NCBI GenBank assembly: GCA_963924555.1
Contig: OZ004581.1
Span: 8,347,338-8,411,337, forward strand
From: Crambe crambe
Taxonomy: Eukaryota; Porifera; Demospongiae; Poecilosclerida; Crambeidae
Reading direction: 5' to 3'
Length of the DNA: 64,000 bases
Shown here: positions 1 to 12,878 of the stretch, piece by piece
Position numbering within the stretch: the first letter of the stretch is position 1
How the letters are laid out: the number at the start of each line of letters is the position of its first letter
The notes under the pieces: generated by a model
What the model was told of the DNA's origin: nothing
Database searches by the model: none
Seen by the model: the letters and a program-made list of their open reading frames with translations, nothing else
Translations under genes and position numbers: made by a program

Positions 1-3000
1 ATATGTCAGTGAAGGTACGACAGAGTAAGAGAATAGACAGCATGTAAGTAACAATGTAAAAAGTGAGTCAGTTCAGAATAACTTACTGGCTGAAGGAATG
101 AAATTAAGCATCAAAATACGACAGTGACGGTATAACAGAGTAAGAGAATAGACAGCATGTAAATAACCATGCAGAGAGTGAGTCAGTTCAGAATAACTTA
201 CTAACTGAAGGAATCATCAAAATATGACAGTGAAGGTACAACAGGGTAAGAGAATAGACAGCATGTAAGTAACCATGCAGAGAGTGAGTACGTTCGGAAT
301 AACTTACCAACTGAAGGAATGAAATTAAAGCATCGAATACGACAGTGAAGGTACAACAGGGTAAGAGAATAGACAGCATGTAACGATGCAGAGAGTGAGT
401 CTGTACAAAATAACTTACCAACTGAAGGAATGAAATTAAGCATCAAAATATGATAGTGAAGGTACGACAGGGTAAGAGTATAGACAGCATGTAAGTAACA
501 ATGCATAGAGTGAGTCTGTACAGAATAACTTACTTTCTGAAGGAATAAATTAAGCATCGAAATACAACAGTGAAGGTAAGACAGGGTAAGAGTATAGACA
601 GCATGTAAGTAACAATGCAGAGAGTGAGTCTGTACAGAATAACTTACTTTCTGAAGGAATGAAATCAAGCATCGAAATACGACAGTGAAGGTACGACAGG
701 GTAAGAGAATAAACAGCATGTAAGTAACAATGCAGAGAGTGAGTATGTTCAGAATAACTTACAGACTGAAAAAATGAAATTAAGCATCAAAATATAACAT
801 GTGAAGATATGACAGGGTAAGAGAATAGACAGTATGTAAGTAACAATGCAGAGAGTGAGTTGGTTCAGGATAACTTACCGGCTAAAGGAATGAAATTAAG
901 CATCAAAATATAACAGTGAAGATACGACAGGGTAAGAGAATAGACAGCATGTAAGTAACAATGCAGAGAGTGAGTCAGTTCAGGATAACTTACCGCCTAA
1001 AGGAATGAAATTAAGCATCAAAATATAACAGTGAAGATACGACAGGGTAAGAGTATAGACAGCATGTAAGTAACAATGCAGAGAGTGAGTATTTCAGAAT
1101 AACTTACTTTCTGAAGGAATAAATTAAGCATCGAAATACGACAGTGAAGGTACGACAGGGTAAGAGTATAGACAGCATGTAAGTAACAATGCAGAGAGTG
1201 AGTCTGACAGAATAACTTACTTTCTGAAGGAATAAATTAAGCATCGAAATACAACAGTGAAGGTAAGACAGGGTAAGAGTATAGACAGCATGTAAGTAAC
1301 AATGCAGAGAGTGAGTCTGTACAGAATAACTTACTTTCTGAAGGAATGAAATCAAGCATCGAAATACGACAGTGAAGGTACGACAGGGTAAGAGAATAGA
1401 CAGCATGTAAGTAACAATGCAGAGAGTGAGTACGTTCAGAATAGCTTACCGGCTGAAGGAATGAAATTAAAGCATCGAATACGACAGTTAAGTAACGACA
1501 GGGTAAGAGAATAGACAGCATGTAAGTAACCATGCAGAGGGTGAGTACGTTCAGAATAACTTACCGACTGAAGAAATGAAATTAAGCATCAAAATACGAC
1601 AGTGAAGGTATGACAGGGTAAGAGAATAGACAGCATGTAAGTAACAATGCAGAGAGTGAATCAGTTTTGAATAACTTACTTGCTGTAGGAATGAAATTAA
1701 GCATCAAAATACGACAGTGAAGGTACAACAGGGTAAGGGAATAGACAGCATGTAAGTAACAATGCAGAGAGTGAGTACGTTCAGAATAGCTTACCGGCTG
1801 AAGGAATGAAATTAAAGCATCGAATACGACAGTTAAGGTATGACAGAATAAGAGAATAGACAGCATGTAAGTAACAATGCAGAGAGTGAGTACGTTCAGA
1901 ATAGCTTACCGGCTGAAGGAATGAAATTAAAGCATCGAATACGACAGTGAAGGTACGACAGGGTAAGAGAATAGACAGCATGTAAGTAACAATGTAAAGA
2001 GTGAGTATATTCAGAATAACTTACCAACTGAAGGAATGAAATTAAGCATCGAATACGACAGTGAAGGTACGACAGGGTAAGAGAATAGACAGCATGTAAG
2101 TAACAATGTAAAGAGTGAGTATATTCAGAATAACTTACCAACTGAAGGAATGTAATTAAGCATCAAAATACGACAGTGAAGGTACAACAGCGTAAGAGAA
2201 TAGACAGCATGTAAGTAGCAATGCAGAGAGTGAGTATTTTCAGAATAACTTACTTTCTGAAGGAATAAAATTAAGCATCGAAATACGACAGTGAAGGTAC
2301 GACAGGGTAAGAGAATAGATAGCATGTAAGTAGCCATGCAGAGAGTGAGTACGTTCGGAATAACTTACCAACTGAAGGAATGGAATTAAGCATCAAAATA
2401 CGACAGTAAAGGTACAACAGGGTAAGAGAATAGACAGCATGTAAATGACAATGCAGAGAGTGAGTCAGTTCAGAATAACTTACCAGCTGAAAGAATTAAA
2501 TTAAGCATCAAAAGACGACAGTGAAGGTATGGCAGGGTAAGAGAATAGACAGCATGTAAGTAACAATGCAGAGAGTGAGTCAGTTCAGAATAACTTACAT
2601 ACTGAAGGAATGAAATTAAGCATCGAAATACGACAGTGAACGTACGACAGGGTAAGAGTATAGACAGCATGTAAGTAGCAATGCAGAGAGTGAGTATTTT
2701 CAGAATAACTTACTTTCTGAAGGAATAAAATTAAGCATCGAAATACGACAGTGAAGGTACGACAGGGTAAGAGAATAGATAGCATGTAAGTAGCCATGCA
2801 GAGAGTGAGTACGTTCGGAATAACTTACCGACTGAAGGAATGAAATTAAAGCATCGAATACGACAGTGAAGGTACAATAGGGTAAGAGAATAGACAGCAT
2901 GTAAGTAACCATGCGTATGTTCAGAATAACTTACCGACTGAAGAAATCATCAAAATACGTCAGTGAAGGTATGACAGAGTAAGAGAATAGACAGCATGTA

Positions 3001-6000
3001 AGTAACCATGCAGAGAGTGAGTACGTTCAGAATAACTTACCGACTGAAGGAATGAAATTAAAGCATCGAATACGACAGTGAAGGTACAACAGGATAAGAG
3101 AATAGATAGCATGTAAGTAACAAAGTCAGTTCAGAATAACTTACCTCCTGAAGGAATAAAATTAAGCATCAAAATACGACAGTGAAGGTACAACAGGGTA
3201 AGAGAATAAACAGCATGTAATTGACAATGCAGAGAGTGAGTCAGTTCAGAATAACTTACCCGCTGAAGGAATTAAATTAAGCATCAAAAGACGACAGTGA
3301 AGGTATGGCAGGGTAAGAGAATAGACAGCATGTAAGTAACAATGCAGAGAGTGAGTCAGTTCAGAATAACTTACTCGCTGAAGGAATGAAATTAAGCATC
3401 AAAATACGACGACAGGGTAAGAGAATAGACAGCATGTAAGTAACAATGCAGAGAGTGAGTACGTTCAGAATAACTTACCGACTGAAGGAATGAAATGAAG
3501 CATCAAAATACGACAGTAAAAGTACGGCAGGGTAAGAGAATAGACAGCATGTAAGTAACAATGCAGAGAGTGAGTATGTTCAAAATAACTTACCTTCTGA
3601 AGGAATGAAATTAAGCATCAAAATACGACAGTGAAGGTAAGACAGGGTAAGAGAATAGACAGCATGTAAGTAACAATGCAGAGAGTGAGTCAGTTCAGAA
3701 TAACTTACTCGCTGAAGGAATGAAATTAAGCATCAAAATACGACGACAGGGTAAGAGAATAGACAGCATGTAAGTAACAATGCAGAGAGTGAGTACGTTC
3801 AGAATAACTTACCTCCTGAAGGAATGAAATTAAGCATCAAAACAGGGTAAGAGAATAGACAGCATGTAAGTAACAATGCAGAGAGTGAGTACGTTCAGAA
3901 TAACTTACCTCCTGAAGGAATGAAATTAAGCATCAAAATACGATGACAGGGTAAGAGAATAGACAGCATGTAAGTAACAATGCAGAGAGTGAGTACGTTC
4001 AGAATAACTTACCTCCTGAAGGAATGAAATGAAGCATCAAAATACGACAATGAAGGTGAGACAGGGTAAGAGAATAGACAGCATGTAAGTAACAATGCAG
4101 AGAGTGAGTCAGTTTAGAATAACTTACCTCCTTAAGGAATGAAATTAAGCATCAAAATACGACAGTGAAGGTACGGCAGGGTAAGAGAATAGACAGCATG
4201 TAAGTAACAATGCAGAGAGTGAGTATGTTCAGAATAACTTACCATCTGAAGGAATGAAATTAAGCATCAAAATACGACAATGAAGGTAAGACAGGGTAAG
4301 AGAATAGACAGCATGCAAGTAACAATGCAGAGAGTGAGTCAGTTCAGAATAACTTACCTTCTGAAGGAATGAATTCAAGGATCGAAACACGACAGTGAAG
4401 GTACGAGAGGGTAAGAGAATAAACAGCATGTAAGTAACAATGCAGAGAGTGAGTACGTTCAGAATAACTTACCTCCTGAAGGAATGAAATGAAGCATCAA
4501 AATACGACAATGAAGGTAAGACAGGGTAAGAGAATAGACAGCATGTAAGTAACAATGCAGAGAGTGAGTCAGTTCAGAATAACTTACCTTCTGAAGGAAT
4601 GAATTCAAGGATCGAAACACGACAGTGAAGGTACAACAGGGTAAGAGAATAGACAGCATGTAAGTAACAATGCAGAGAGTGAGTCAGTTTAGAATAACTT
4701 ACCTCCTTAAGGAATTAAATTAAGCATCAAAAGACGACAGTGAAGGTATGGCAGGGTAAGAGAATAGACAGCATGTAAGTAACAATGCAGAGAGCGAATA
4801 CGTTCAGAATAACTTACAATCTGAAGGAATGAAATTAAGCATCAAAATACGACAGTGAAGGTACAACAGGGTAAGAGAATAGACAGCATGTAAGTAACAA
4901 TGCAGAGAGTGAGTACATTCAGAATAACTTACCAACTGAAGGAATGGAATTAAGCATCAAAATACGACAGTAAAGGTACAACAGGGTAAGAGAATAGACA
5001 GCATGTAAGTAACAATGCAGAGAGTGAGTACGTTCAGAATAACTTACCGACTGAAGGAATGAAATTAAGCATCAAAATATAACAATGAAGATACGACAGG
5101 GTAAGAAAATAGACCGCATGTAAGTAACAATGTAGAGAGTGAGTCAGTTCAGGATAACTTACCGGCTAAAGGAATGAAATTAAGTATCAAAATATAACAG
5201 TGAAGGTAAGACAGGGTAAGAGAATAGACAGCATGTAAGTAACAATGCAGAGAGTGAGTCAGTTCAGGATAACTTACCGGCTAAAGGAATGAAATTAAGC
5301 ATCAAAATATAACAGTGAAGGTAAGACAGGGTAAGAGAATAGACAGCATGTAAGTAACAATGCAGAGAGTGAGTCAGTTCAGGATAACTTACCGGCTAAA
5401 GGAATGAAATTAAGTATCAAAATATAACAGTGAAGGTAAGACAGGGTAAGAAAATAGACAGCATGTAAGTAACAATGCAGAGAGTGAGTCAGTTCAGAGT
5501 AACTTACATACTGAAGGAATGAAATTAAGCATCAAATACGACAGTAAAGGTACAACAGGGTAAGAGAATAGACAGCATGTAAGTAACAATGCAGAGAGTG
5601 AGTACATTCAGAATAACTTACCAACTGAAGGAATGGAATTAAGCATCAAAATACGACAGTAAAGGTACAACAGGGTAAGAGAATAGACAGCATGTAAATG
5701 ACAATGCAGAGAGTGAGTCAGTTCAGAATAACTTACCAGCTGAAAGAATTAAATTAAGCATCAAAAGACGACAGTGAAGGTATGGCAGGGTAAGAGAATA
5801 GACAGCATGTAAGTAACAATGCAGAGAGTGAGTATGTTCAAAATAACTTACCTTCTGAAGGAATGAAATTAAGCATCAAAATACGACAGAGAAGGTAAGA
5901 CAGGGTAAGAGAATAGACAGCATGTAAGTAACAATGCAGAGAGTGAATCAGTTCTGAATAACTTACTTGCTGTAGGAATGAAATTAAGCATTGAAATACG

Positions 6001-8740
6001 ACAGTGAAGGTACGACAGGATAAGAGAATGTAAGCAACAATGAAGAGAGTGAGTATGTTCAGAATAACTTACCAACTGAAGGAATGAAATTAAGCATCAA
6101 AATACGATAGTAAAAGTACGAGAACAGACAGCATGTAAGTAACAAAATGCAGAGTGAGTTTATTCAGAATAACTTACCCGCTGAAGGAATAAATTAAGCA
6201 TCAGTGACAGTATGACAGGGTAAGAGAATAGACAGCATGTGAGTAACAATGTAGAGTGTGAGTTGGTTCAGAATAACTTACCAGCTGAAGGCATCAAAAT
6301 ACGACAAGATAAGAGAATAGACAACATGTAAGTAACAATGCAGAGAGTGAGTTTATTCAGAATAACTTACCAGCTGAAGGAATGAAATTAAGCATCAAAA
6401 TACGACAATGAAGGTATGACAGGGTAAGAGAATAGACAGCATGTGAGTAACAATGTAGAGTGTGAGTTGGTTCAGAATAACTTACCAGCTTAAGGCATCA
6501 AAATACGACAGGGTAAGAGAATAGATAGCATGTAAGTAACAATGCAGAGAGTGAGTACGTTCAGAATAACTTACATCCTGAAGGAATAAAATTAAGCATC
6601 AAAATACAACAGTGAAGGTAAGACAGGGTAAGAGAATAGACAGCATGTAAGTAACAATGCAGAGAGTGAGTACGTTCAAAATAACTTACATCCTGAAGGA
6701 ATGAAATTAAGCATCAAAATACGACAGTGAAGGTAAGACAGGGTAAGAGAATAGACAGCATGTAAGTAACAATGCAGAGAGTGAGTACGTTCAGAATAAC
6801 TTACATCCTGAAGGAATGAAATTAAGCATCAAAATACGACAGTGAAAGTAAGACAGGGTAAGAGAATAGACAGCACGTAAGTAACAATGCAGAGAGTGAG
6901 TACATTCAGAATAACTTACCAACTGAAGGAATGAAATTAAGCATCAAAATACGACAGTGAAGGTAAGACAGGGTAAGAGAATAGACAGCATGTAAGTAAC
7001 AATGCAAAGAGTGAGTCAGTTCAGAATAACTTACTTGCTGAAGGAATGAAATTAAGCATCAAAATACGACGACAGGGTAAGAGAATAGACAGCATGTAAG
7101 TAACAATGCAGAGAGTGAGTACGTTCAGAATAACTTACCGACTGAAGGAATGAAATTAAGCATCAAAATACGACAGTGAAGGTAAGACAGGGTAAGAGAA
7201 TAGACAGCATGTAAGTAACAATGCAGAGAGTGAGTACGTTCAGAATAACTTACATCCTGAAGGAATAAAATTAAGCATCAAAATACGACGACAGGGTAAG
7301 AAAATAGACAGCATGTAAGTAACAATGCAGAGAGTGAGTACGTTCAGAATAACTTACATCCTGAAGGAATGAAATTAAGCATCAAAATACGACAGTGAAG
7401 GTAAGACAGGGTAAGAGAATAGACAGCATGTAAATAACAATGCAGAGAGTGAGTACGTTCAGAATAACTTACAAACTGAAGGAATGAAATTAAGCATCAA
7501 AATATGATGACAGGGTAAGAGAATAGACAGCATGTAAGTAACAATGCAGAGAGTGAGTACGTTCAGAATAACTTACATCCTGAAGGAATGAAATTAAGCA
7601 TCAAAATATGACAGTGAAGGTAAGACAGGGTAAGAGAATAGACAGCATGTAAGTAACAATGCAGAGAGTGAGTACGTTCAGAATAACTTACAAACTGAAG
7701 GAATGAAATTAAGCATCAAAATATGATGACAGGGTAAGAGAATAGACAGCATGTAAGTAACAATGCAGAGAGTGAGTACGTTCAGAATAACTTACATCCT
7801 GAAGGAATGAAATTAAGCATCAAAATACGACAGTGAAGGTAAGACAGGGTAAGAGAATAGACAGCATGTAAGTAACAATGCAGAGAGTGAGTACGTTCAG
7901 AATAATTTACAAACTGAAGGAATGAAATTAAGCATCAAAATACGACAGTGAAGGTACGGCAGGGTAAGAGAATAGACAGCATGTAAGTAACAATGCAGAG
8001 AGTGAGTACGTTCAGAATAACTTACCAACTGAAGGAATGAAATTAAGCATCAAAATACGACGACAGGGTAAGAGAATAGACAGCATGTAAGTAACAATGC
8101 AGAGAGTGAGTACGTTCAGAATAACTTACCGACTGAAGGAATGAAATTAAGCATCAAAATACGACAGTGAAGGTAAGACAGGGTAAGAGAATAGACAGCA
8201 TGTAAGTAACAATGCAGAGAGTGAGTACGTTCAGAATAACTTACCGACTGAAGGAATGAAATTAAGCATCAAAATACGACGGTAAAAGTACGGCAAGAGA
8301 ACAGACAGCATGTAAGTAACAAAATGCAGAGAGTGAGTTTATTCAGAATAACTTACCCGCTGAAGGAATAAATTAAGCATCAGTGACAGTATGACAGGGT
8401 AAGAGAATAGACAGCATGTGAGTAACAATGTAGAGTGTGAGTTGGTTCAGAATAACTTACCGGCTGAAGGCATCAAAATACGACAGGGTAAGAGAATAGA
8501 CAGCATGTAAGTAACAATGCAGAGAGTGAGTTTATTCAGAATAACTTACCCGCTGAAGGAATGAAATTAAGCATCAAAATACGACAATGAAGGTATGACA
8601 GGGTAAGAGAATAGACAGCATGTGAGTAACAATGTAGAGTATGAGTTGGCTCAGAATAACTTACCATCTGAAGCATCAAAAACAACAATGAAGGTACGAC
8701 AGAGTAAGAAAATAAACAGCATGTAAGTAATAGTGCTGAA
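1..8740 (-). repeat. Array A: 115-bp tandem repeat with a splice-site-like core
   Basis: About 79 head-to-tail units fill this stretch. The full unit is 115 bp; shorter variants lack roughly 10 bp around the GACAGTGAAGGTA segment. Read on the minus strand, the unit runs through a T-rich tract, TTTCATTCCTTCAG, three variable bases, then GTAAGTTATTCTGAAC. This resembles an intron end, a 3-nt exon and an intron start. Variable triplets seen (minus strand) include CCA, TTA, TTG, AAA, TCT, CCG, GCG, TCG, CAA, CTG, TAT, GAG, CGG, CGA, AAG, ATG, ATT, GAT and TTT; I found no TAA, TAG or TGA here. Another variable triplet lies after GTGAGT on the plus strand. Neighbouring units share variants in blocks, for example a four-unit block near 2,205 recurring near 2,665, so local amplification is recent. 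The array runs off the left edge of the window. Confidence 0.95.
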
Positions 8741-8975
8741 AGTTGTCAAGAATAACTCACATCCTGAAGGATCTAAATATGTCAATGAAGGTATGACAGG
8801 GTAAGATAATGAGAAGTGATAAAACAATAATTATGTTAATGAAGTATAAGTAATGACTTACCAGGAGAAGGGGTAATAAGTTCCAACATCAAATTGAGTG
8901 TGTATGGTGTGAAAGAACATGATGCCAAATATAATAATGTCAGTCTTGAATGACTCACCTCCTGAAAGAAAACAT
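8741..8975 (-). repeat. Degenerate terminal units of array A
   Basis: The array decays here into diverged units that still keep the core. At about 8,757 the minus strand reads CCTTCAG, GAT, GTGAGTTATT. At about 8,953 it reads TTTCTTTCAG, GAG, GTGAGTCATT. The unit between them, at about 8,855, keeps the donor GTAAGTC but has CTC where the acceptor AG should be. The same terminal units occur after array B near 35,545-35,850, so the two arrays share one duplicated edge. Confidence 0.7.
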
Positions 8976-11600
8976 TGATACACATACTAACTAAAGGTCG
9001 TGATCATAACATAATTCAGCACTTTCTAATCGATAAATATTCCAGTCACAATCTTGAAACCTCCTTCCTTTTTTGGTAAAGGGTTGACAAGTGAGAATTG
9101 GCCCCACCCGTACACATGGGTCACATAGGCACACTGCAGTACAGCACAAGCTGCACTTCAGGTGAGGAAGGAATGAGCTTCCAAGTCATTACCAGTGATG
9201 GGTTGCATTGGTACACTCTCTATAATCAATACTCCACAACTAAATGAGCTGTCACACCCTAGCCCCTAGTCCCTAGTCCCTAGCTACCTTTTTCATGTGA
9301 ATGCACTCACAAAATATGGTTCAGCTCTGCTAGAAGTAGCCTTCTTCTCTGCTTCTTCATTCTCTTCACCTTTTTTATCACTCATGATGTGATCCAGTAA
9401 ATATTTCTTACCTGATCCAAAAGTCTGTGGGTTCAAAGGTTATAATGATTCACTACGCATGCGCAAGATGCAAGTGGTTTCTGCACATAAATAAATAAAT
9501 CTGAAAATAATGGTCTCAAAATTAATGTCTAACCTAGATGAGTGAATGGTTTTAAGAAAGCATAAGTGAAGAGATTAGACAACATGATAAGCATTAAGTG
9601 ATACCTGCACGTGAAAAGGGGAAAGTCATTCAGCCTGCAGTGTGAAATGTCACACTGATCCGTCCTTCTTTACTTCTCTCTATTATTTTATTACACATGT
9701 GCACATGTCTGCATCCTTCTCAATATAATTATCAGTCTGTAAAGGATGCAGTCATGCATATGTATACCTGTAGCACCTGTGTGATAGAGAGAAGTTATTA
9801 AAGAGGGATGGATCAGTGTCTATTCACAACACACTAACAAAGAACCTCATTTATTTACTTATAGATTGAAGAGCCTGAGTGAATACATTCACACACTTCT
9901 TCTCTATCTGACCTCTCACCCACTTCTCTCTCATCCACCATCTAACCGCTCACCCACTTAATTCCTTCTTCTCCATTTAACCTCTCACCCACTTCTCCAT
10001 GCATCCTCCACTTTTTCTCCATCAAACCTCGCACCCACTTCTTCTCCACCTAACCTCTCACCCACTTCTTCTATCCTGTCACATACTTCCTCTCCACCTA
10101 GCCTGTCCCACAATTTTTAGCCTGCCGCCCACTTGATGGAGGAACTCTTTCAGAGTTCTGACCGTAACCAAAGATGTCAGTCAACAACATTCAATGCACT
10201 GCAATATGAGCACTTTGACAAAGCATGTGACGTATCACTCAAGTCATGTGTTGAGGACAGACTCCTGTACAATTCAGTAATGTTTCTGCAAGAAAAGGTT
10301 AGCTAACTATACAATTATTATGGGGTGGACAGGGGGGGTGCACCCCCTCTGATTTCAATTAAAAAAATAACTAGCAGAATAACACTGAGGCAATGACTTA
10401 TCCTGTTTTTGCTTCCCAAATACCAGATGCAATAATATAAGAAAACTCTAAAATTTTCCCAGAGGAGCATACCCTAGTTGGCGGGCCTTGCATGCTGTGT
10501 AGCCTACCTTCGATTCCTCAATGGAACCCAGATTTGGTACCCCCTATATTTCGTAGTGGATTTTGTACCCATGCAAAATATCATAGTTGATTTTGCACCC
10601 CTAAGTAGATTCAAAATCCACTACCACATCTTTTCAGTGGATTTGGTATGGGGGTGCATAATAATTCACTAGTGGATTAGGTAGGGGGTACGAAAAAAGG
10701 GGTGCCGAATTTCCTGTGACACCATACCTGGTCTTACACCTTAAGTTACGGTATACATGGGCATCATGCCCCCCCCCCCCCCCCCCACCCCCTCCCCTTT
10801 CAAATTCCTAGATCCACCCTTGTACATAAGCAAGAAGATTTTTCTGTTGTAAAGGTAATTTCTATGTCATATATCTAATGGTACAGTACATATGTACATG
10901 TTAACCTCCTTTTTCTCAAGGGTGGGCATAGGCGCCACCAGACTAGACATGCAATGTGGTCTTAATAATAATCATTGTTATGATAATACCATGGATATTA
11001 CAAAGCATTTAAATACACAACTCCTGATCTGAAATGAATAAGACGCTAAAGGCATCTCAGGAACAATCAGTTCACAAGGTTGTGGCCCAGCCCCCATTTC
11101 TTTCACAGCTAAATACTGTGAATGGATGAGCTGTAATCTGATGAAGGAAACGTCAAATTCATTCCCAGAATACTCTTCATTGGAGCTGGCAGTAGAGTTG
11201 ATACTCCCCTCATGATTGGAAGCGGTTTCAATGGTTCCACTCATCTCAGGAGGTACTTCGTGGGACGGCTGGTAAGTGGTGCGAGCATGAAGAGAAAATG
11301 ACATTGCAATGACAAACTCGTCTCCCTCGACATAAACAGCATCTGCTTCGGGGAGAAGTGGCATAGCGTAGTTGCCATCTTCTGTCTCAGTGGCCTCATC
11401 ACTCGCATCACCAGCTGCTTCAATAATCGCTATGGTATTGTTTCGACCAAGACCAAAAAAAGCACAAATATTTGTAAAGACGTGAAAAAAAGAAAAAAAG
11501 AAAAAAGGCTGATAAGGATAGTGATTCTCCATCTGTTCTGATTCAATGGAATTTGGAATTCAGATGATGCAGAATCGACTAATGAGGTGTAACCTCATCA
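8976..11600. repeat. Segmental duplication, copy A (paired with 35,640-40,680)
   Basis: Sequence from the array edge to about 11,600 is clearly similar to 35,850-40,640. Shared landmarks are the ATACACATACTAACTAAAGG block, a stretch repeating CCTAGTCCCTAG, a run of ACCTCTCACCCACTTCT motifs at 9,880-10,130, and the paralogous minus-strand coding sequence at 10,978-11,590. Copy A lacks two insertions present in copy B: the 2.5-kb transposon (empty site near 9,536-9,552) and an 82-bp hairpin (empty site near 10,160). A poly-C run lies near 10,770. Apart from the coding remnant I see no gene in this segment. Confidence 0.8.
10978..11590 (-). pseudogene. Broken paralogue of the novel gene at 40,091-40,789
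   Basis: The minus strand encodes a sequence closely matching the protein at 40,091-40,789, including the shared motif GLGRNNTIAIIEAAGDASDE and the stretch PQPCELIVPEMPLAS. Near 11,490-11,530 the upstream part, which reads NQNRWRITILIS, falls into a different frame at an A/T-rich run. Similarity ends near 11,590. I therefore read this as a truncated, frameshifted copy carried by the segmental duplication. The family is not one I recognise. It has an acidic, Ser/Thr-rich middle and no clear catalytic motif. The C-terminal end differs from copy B because the frames diverge after the EMPLAS motif. Confidence 0.6.
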
Positions 11601-12850
11601 GCACCGTAAACTGGGCTTAATCCTTGAGGACATCTCTTACATATGGAGCAAAATTTTGTGACTTGGATCTACCTGAAGATTGGAATGTGTTGAAGTCTGT
11701 GATCATCAGTGGATCAGTAATATAGAGAAGCTATATCATACAGCCTATCCTACAGATACACTGTGGAGGCATTGAAAACAATCTTGAAGATGGTGTTTAT
11801 CCTTTTTGCAACAATTGTAATAAAGAGAAGGCACATGTATAGCTAAGAGAGGAGCTCGAGAGAAAACATAATTATTTTGTTTATAGTTTAGCCAGCCATA
11901 GCTAGCTAGTGTGTATTTTACTGTTGTTTTTTGATCATTTGTGTTTTATTAATTATTATACTGAATATTGAACTCTGCAAATTTAGAAATCTTGTGACGA
12001 TAAACAGTGAATTTAGTTTGCATGGCCTAACCAGTTACACTCACATTTATTTTAACTTTGGTAAGTCACTACTCATATGGACCATAAAAGTTATCACTAT
12101 CTATGGTTATCATTACAACGCACCTGTAAGTAATTTGGCCATGTTTTTGCACTGTTGAAATAACTGACGTGGGTTGATGGTTGCTTTGACTTTTGTATTA
12201 TGAGAGGAACTAAACTGTTAAGATAGAAATATTGAAGTGGGGGTAGCTAGTTGCTGGATTTTAACTCAAAAGGTCGACACATAGTTATAATGGATATCAT
12301 AATTTAAAAAGTCAACACACTAACTGAACAATAACACAATGAGAAGCTTAATAAGAACACAACAAATAGCATGTATCATACCTAGCTATACAGTAGTAGT
12401 GACAAAAGGGGGAGGGGGGTACAAAAATAACTATGACAATGACCTCAAATCAAACACAGGAAAAACCATATAGCTACATAGCAAAAATAGAGGGGGAAAA
12501 TTATAATATAGAAAAGGCATCACATTTTTCCATTCGGTGGAATGTCTCTCATGATGTCCTGGTATTTTTCTTTACTTTTTGGTTTGTCCTGCCCCCCAGC
12601 ATTTCCTTGTGGTAGTTTTTATTCAGCCCACCACTGAGAATGGTACCATCACTTGCATTCTTTGTCCAGAGCAATCGACCCTCCTTCGTCTTCATGTGAG
12701 TATAGTATGCACCACTGTCTATACCCCGCTGATCCATTTTGACTTCACCCTCTCTGAGGCCAGTAAAATTTGAACGCCTTCCATTTTTTGAAACAGATAA
12801 AAATACCTCCTTCCAGCGCTCCCTCTCTTCTCCAGTTTTAGGAAAAACAT
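11601..12850. other. Gene-poor stretch
   Basis: AT-rich sequence with only short open frames on either strand, none with a recognisable domain or good splice-site context. I see no RNA gene, terminal repeats or tandem repeat here. Confidence 0.5.
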
Positions 12851-12878
12851 GGCCCTTTTTGGGGGTAAATACATGATT

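Noticed and set aside
201..1866. Long minus-strand open frames through array A (for example 172 codons at 201-719)
   Set aside because: The unit is 115 bp, so a reading frame cycles through all three phases of the same repeat. The frames end wherever a variant creates a stop, and the predicted peptides are translations of repeat, not of a conserved protein. The same applies to frames in arrays B and C.
1..8740. CRISPR-like array
   Set aside because: The repeat-plus-variable-triplet layout has no spacer-length unique segments; units are similar along their whole length, in a eukaryotic intron-rich context.
9880..10130. Telomere-like or regulatory CACCCACTT repeats
   Set aside because: The motif ACCTCTCACCCACTTCT is irregularly spaced and low in complexity; it is not a telomeric repeat and is simply copied in the 39,380-39,570 paralogue.
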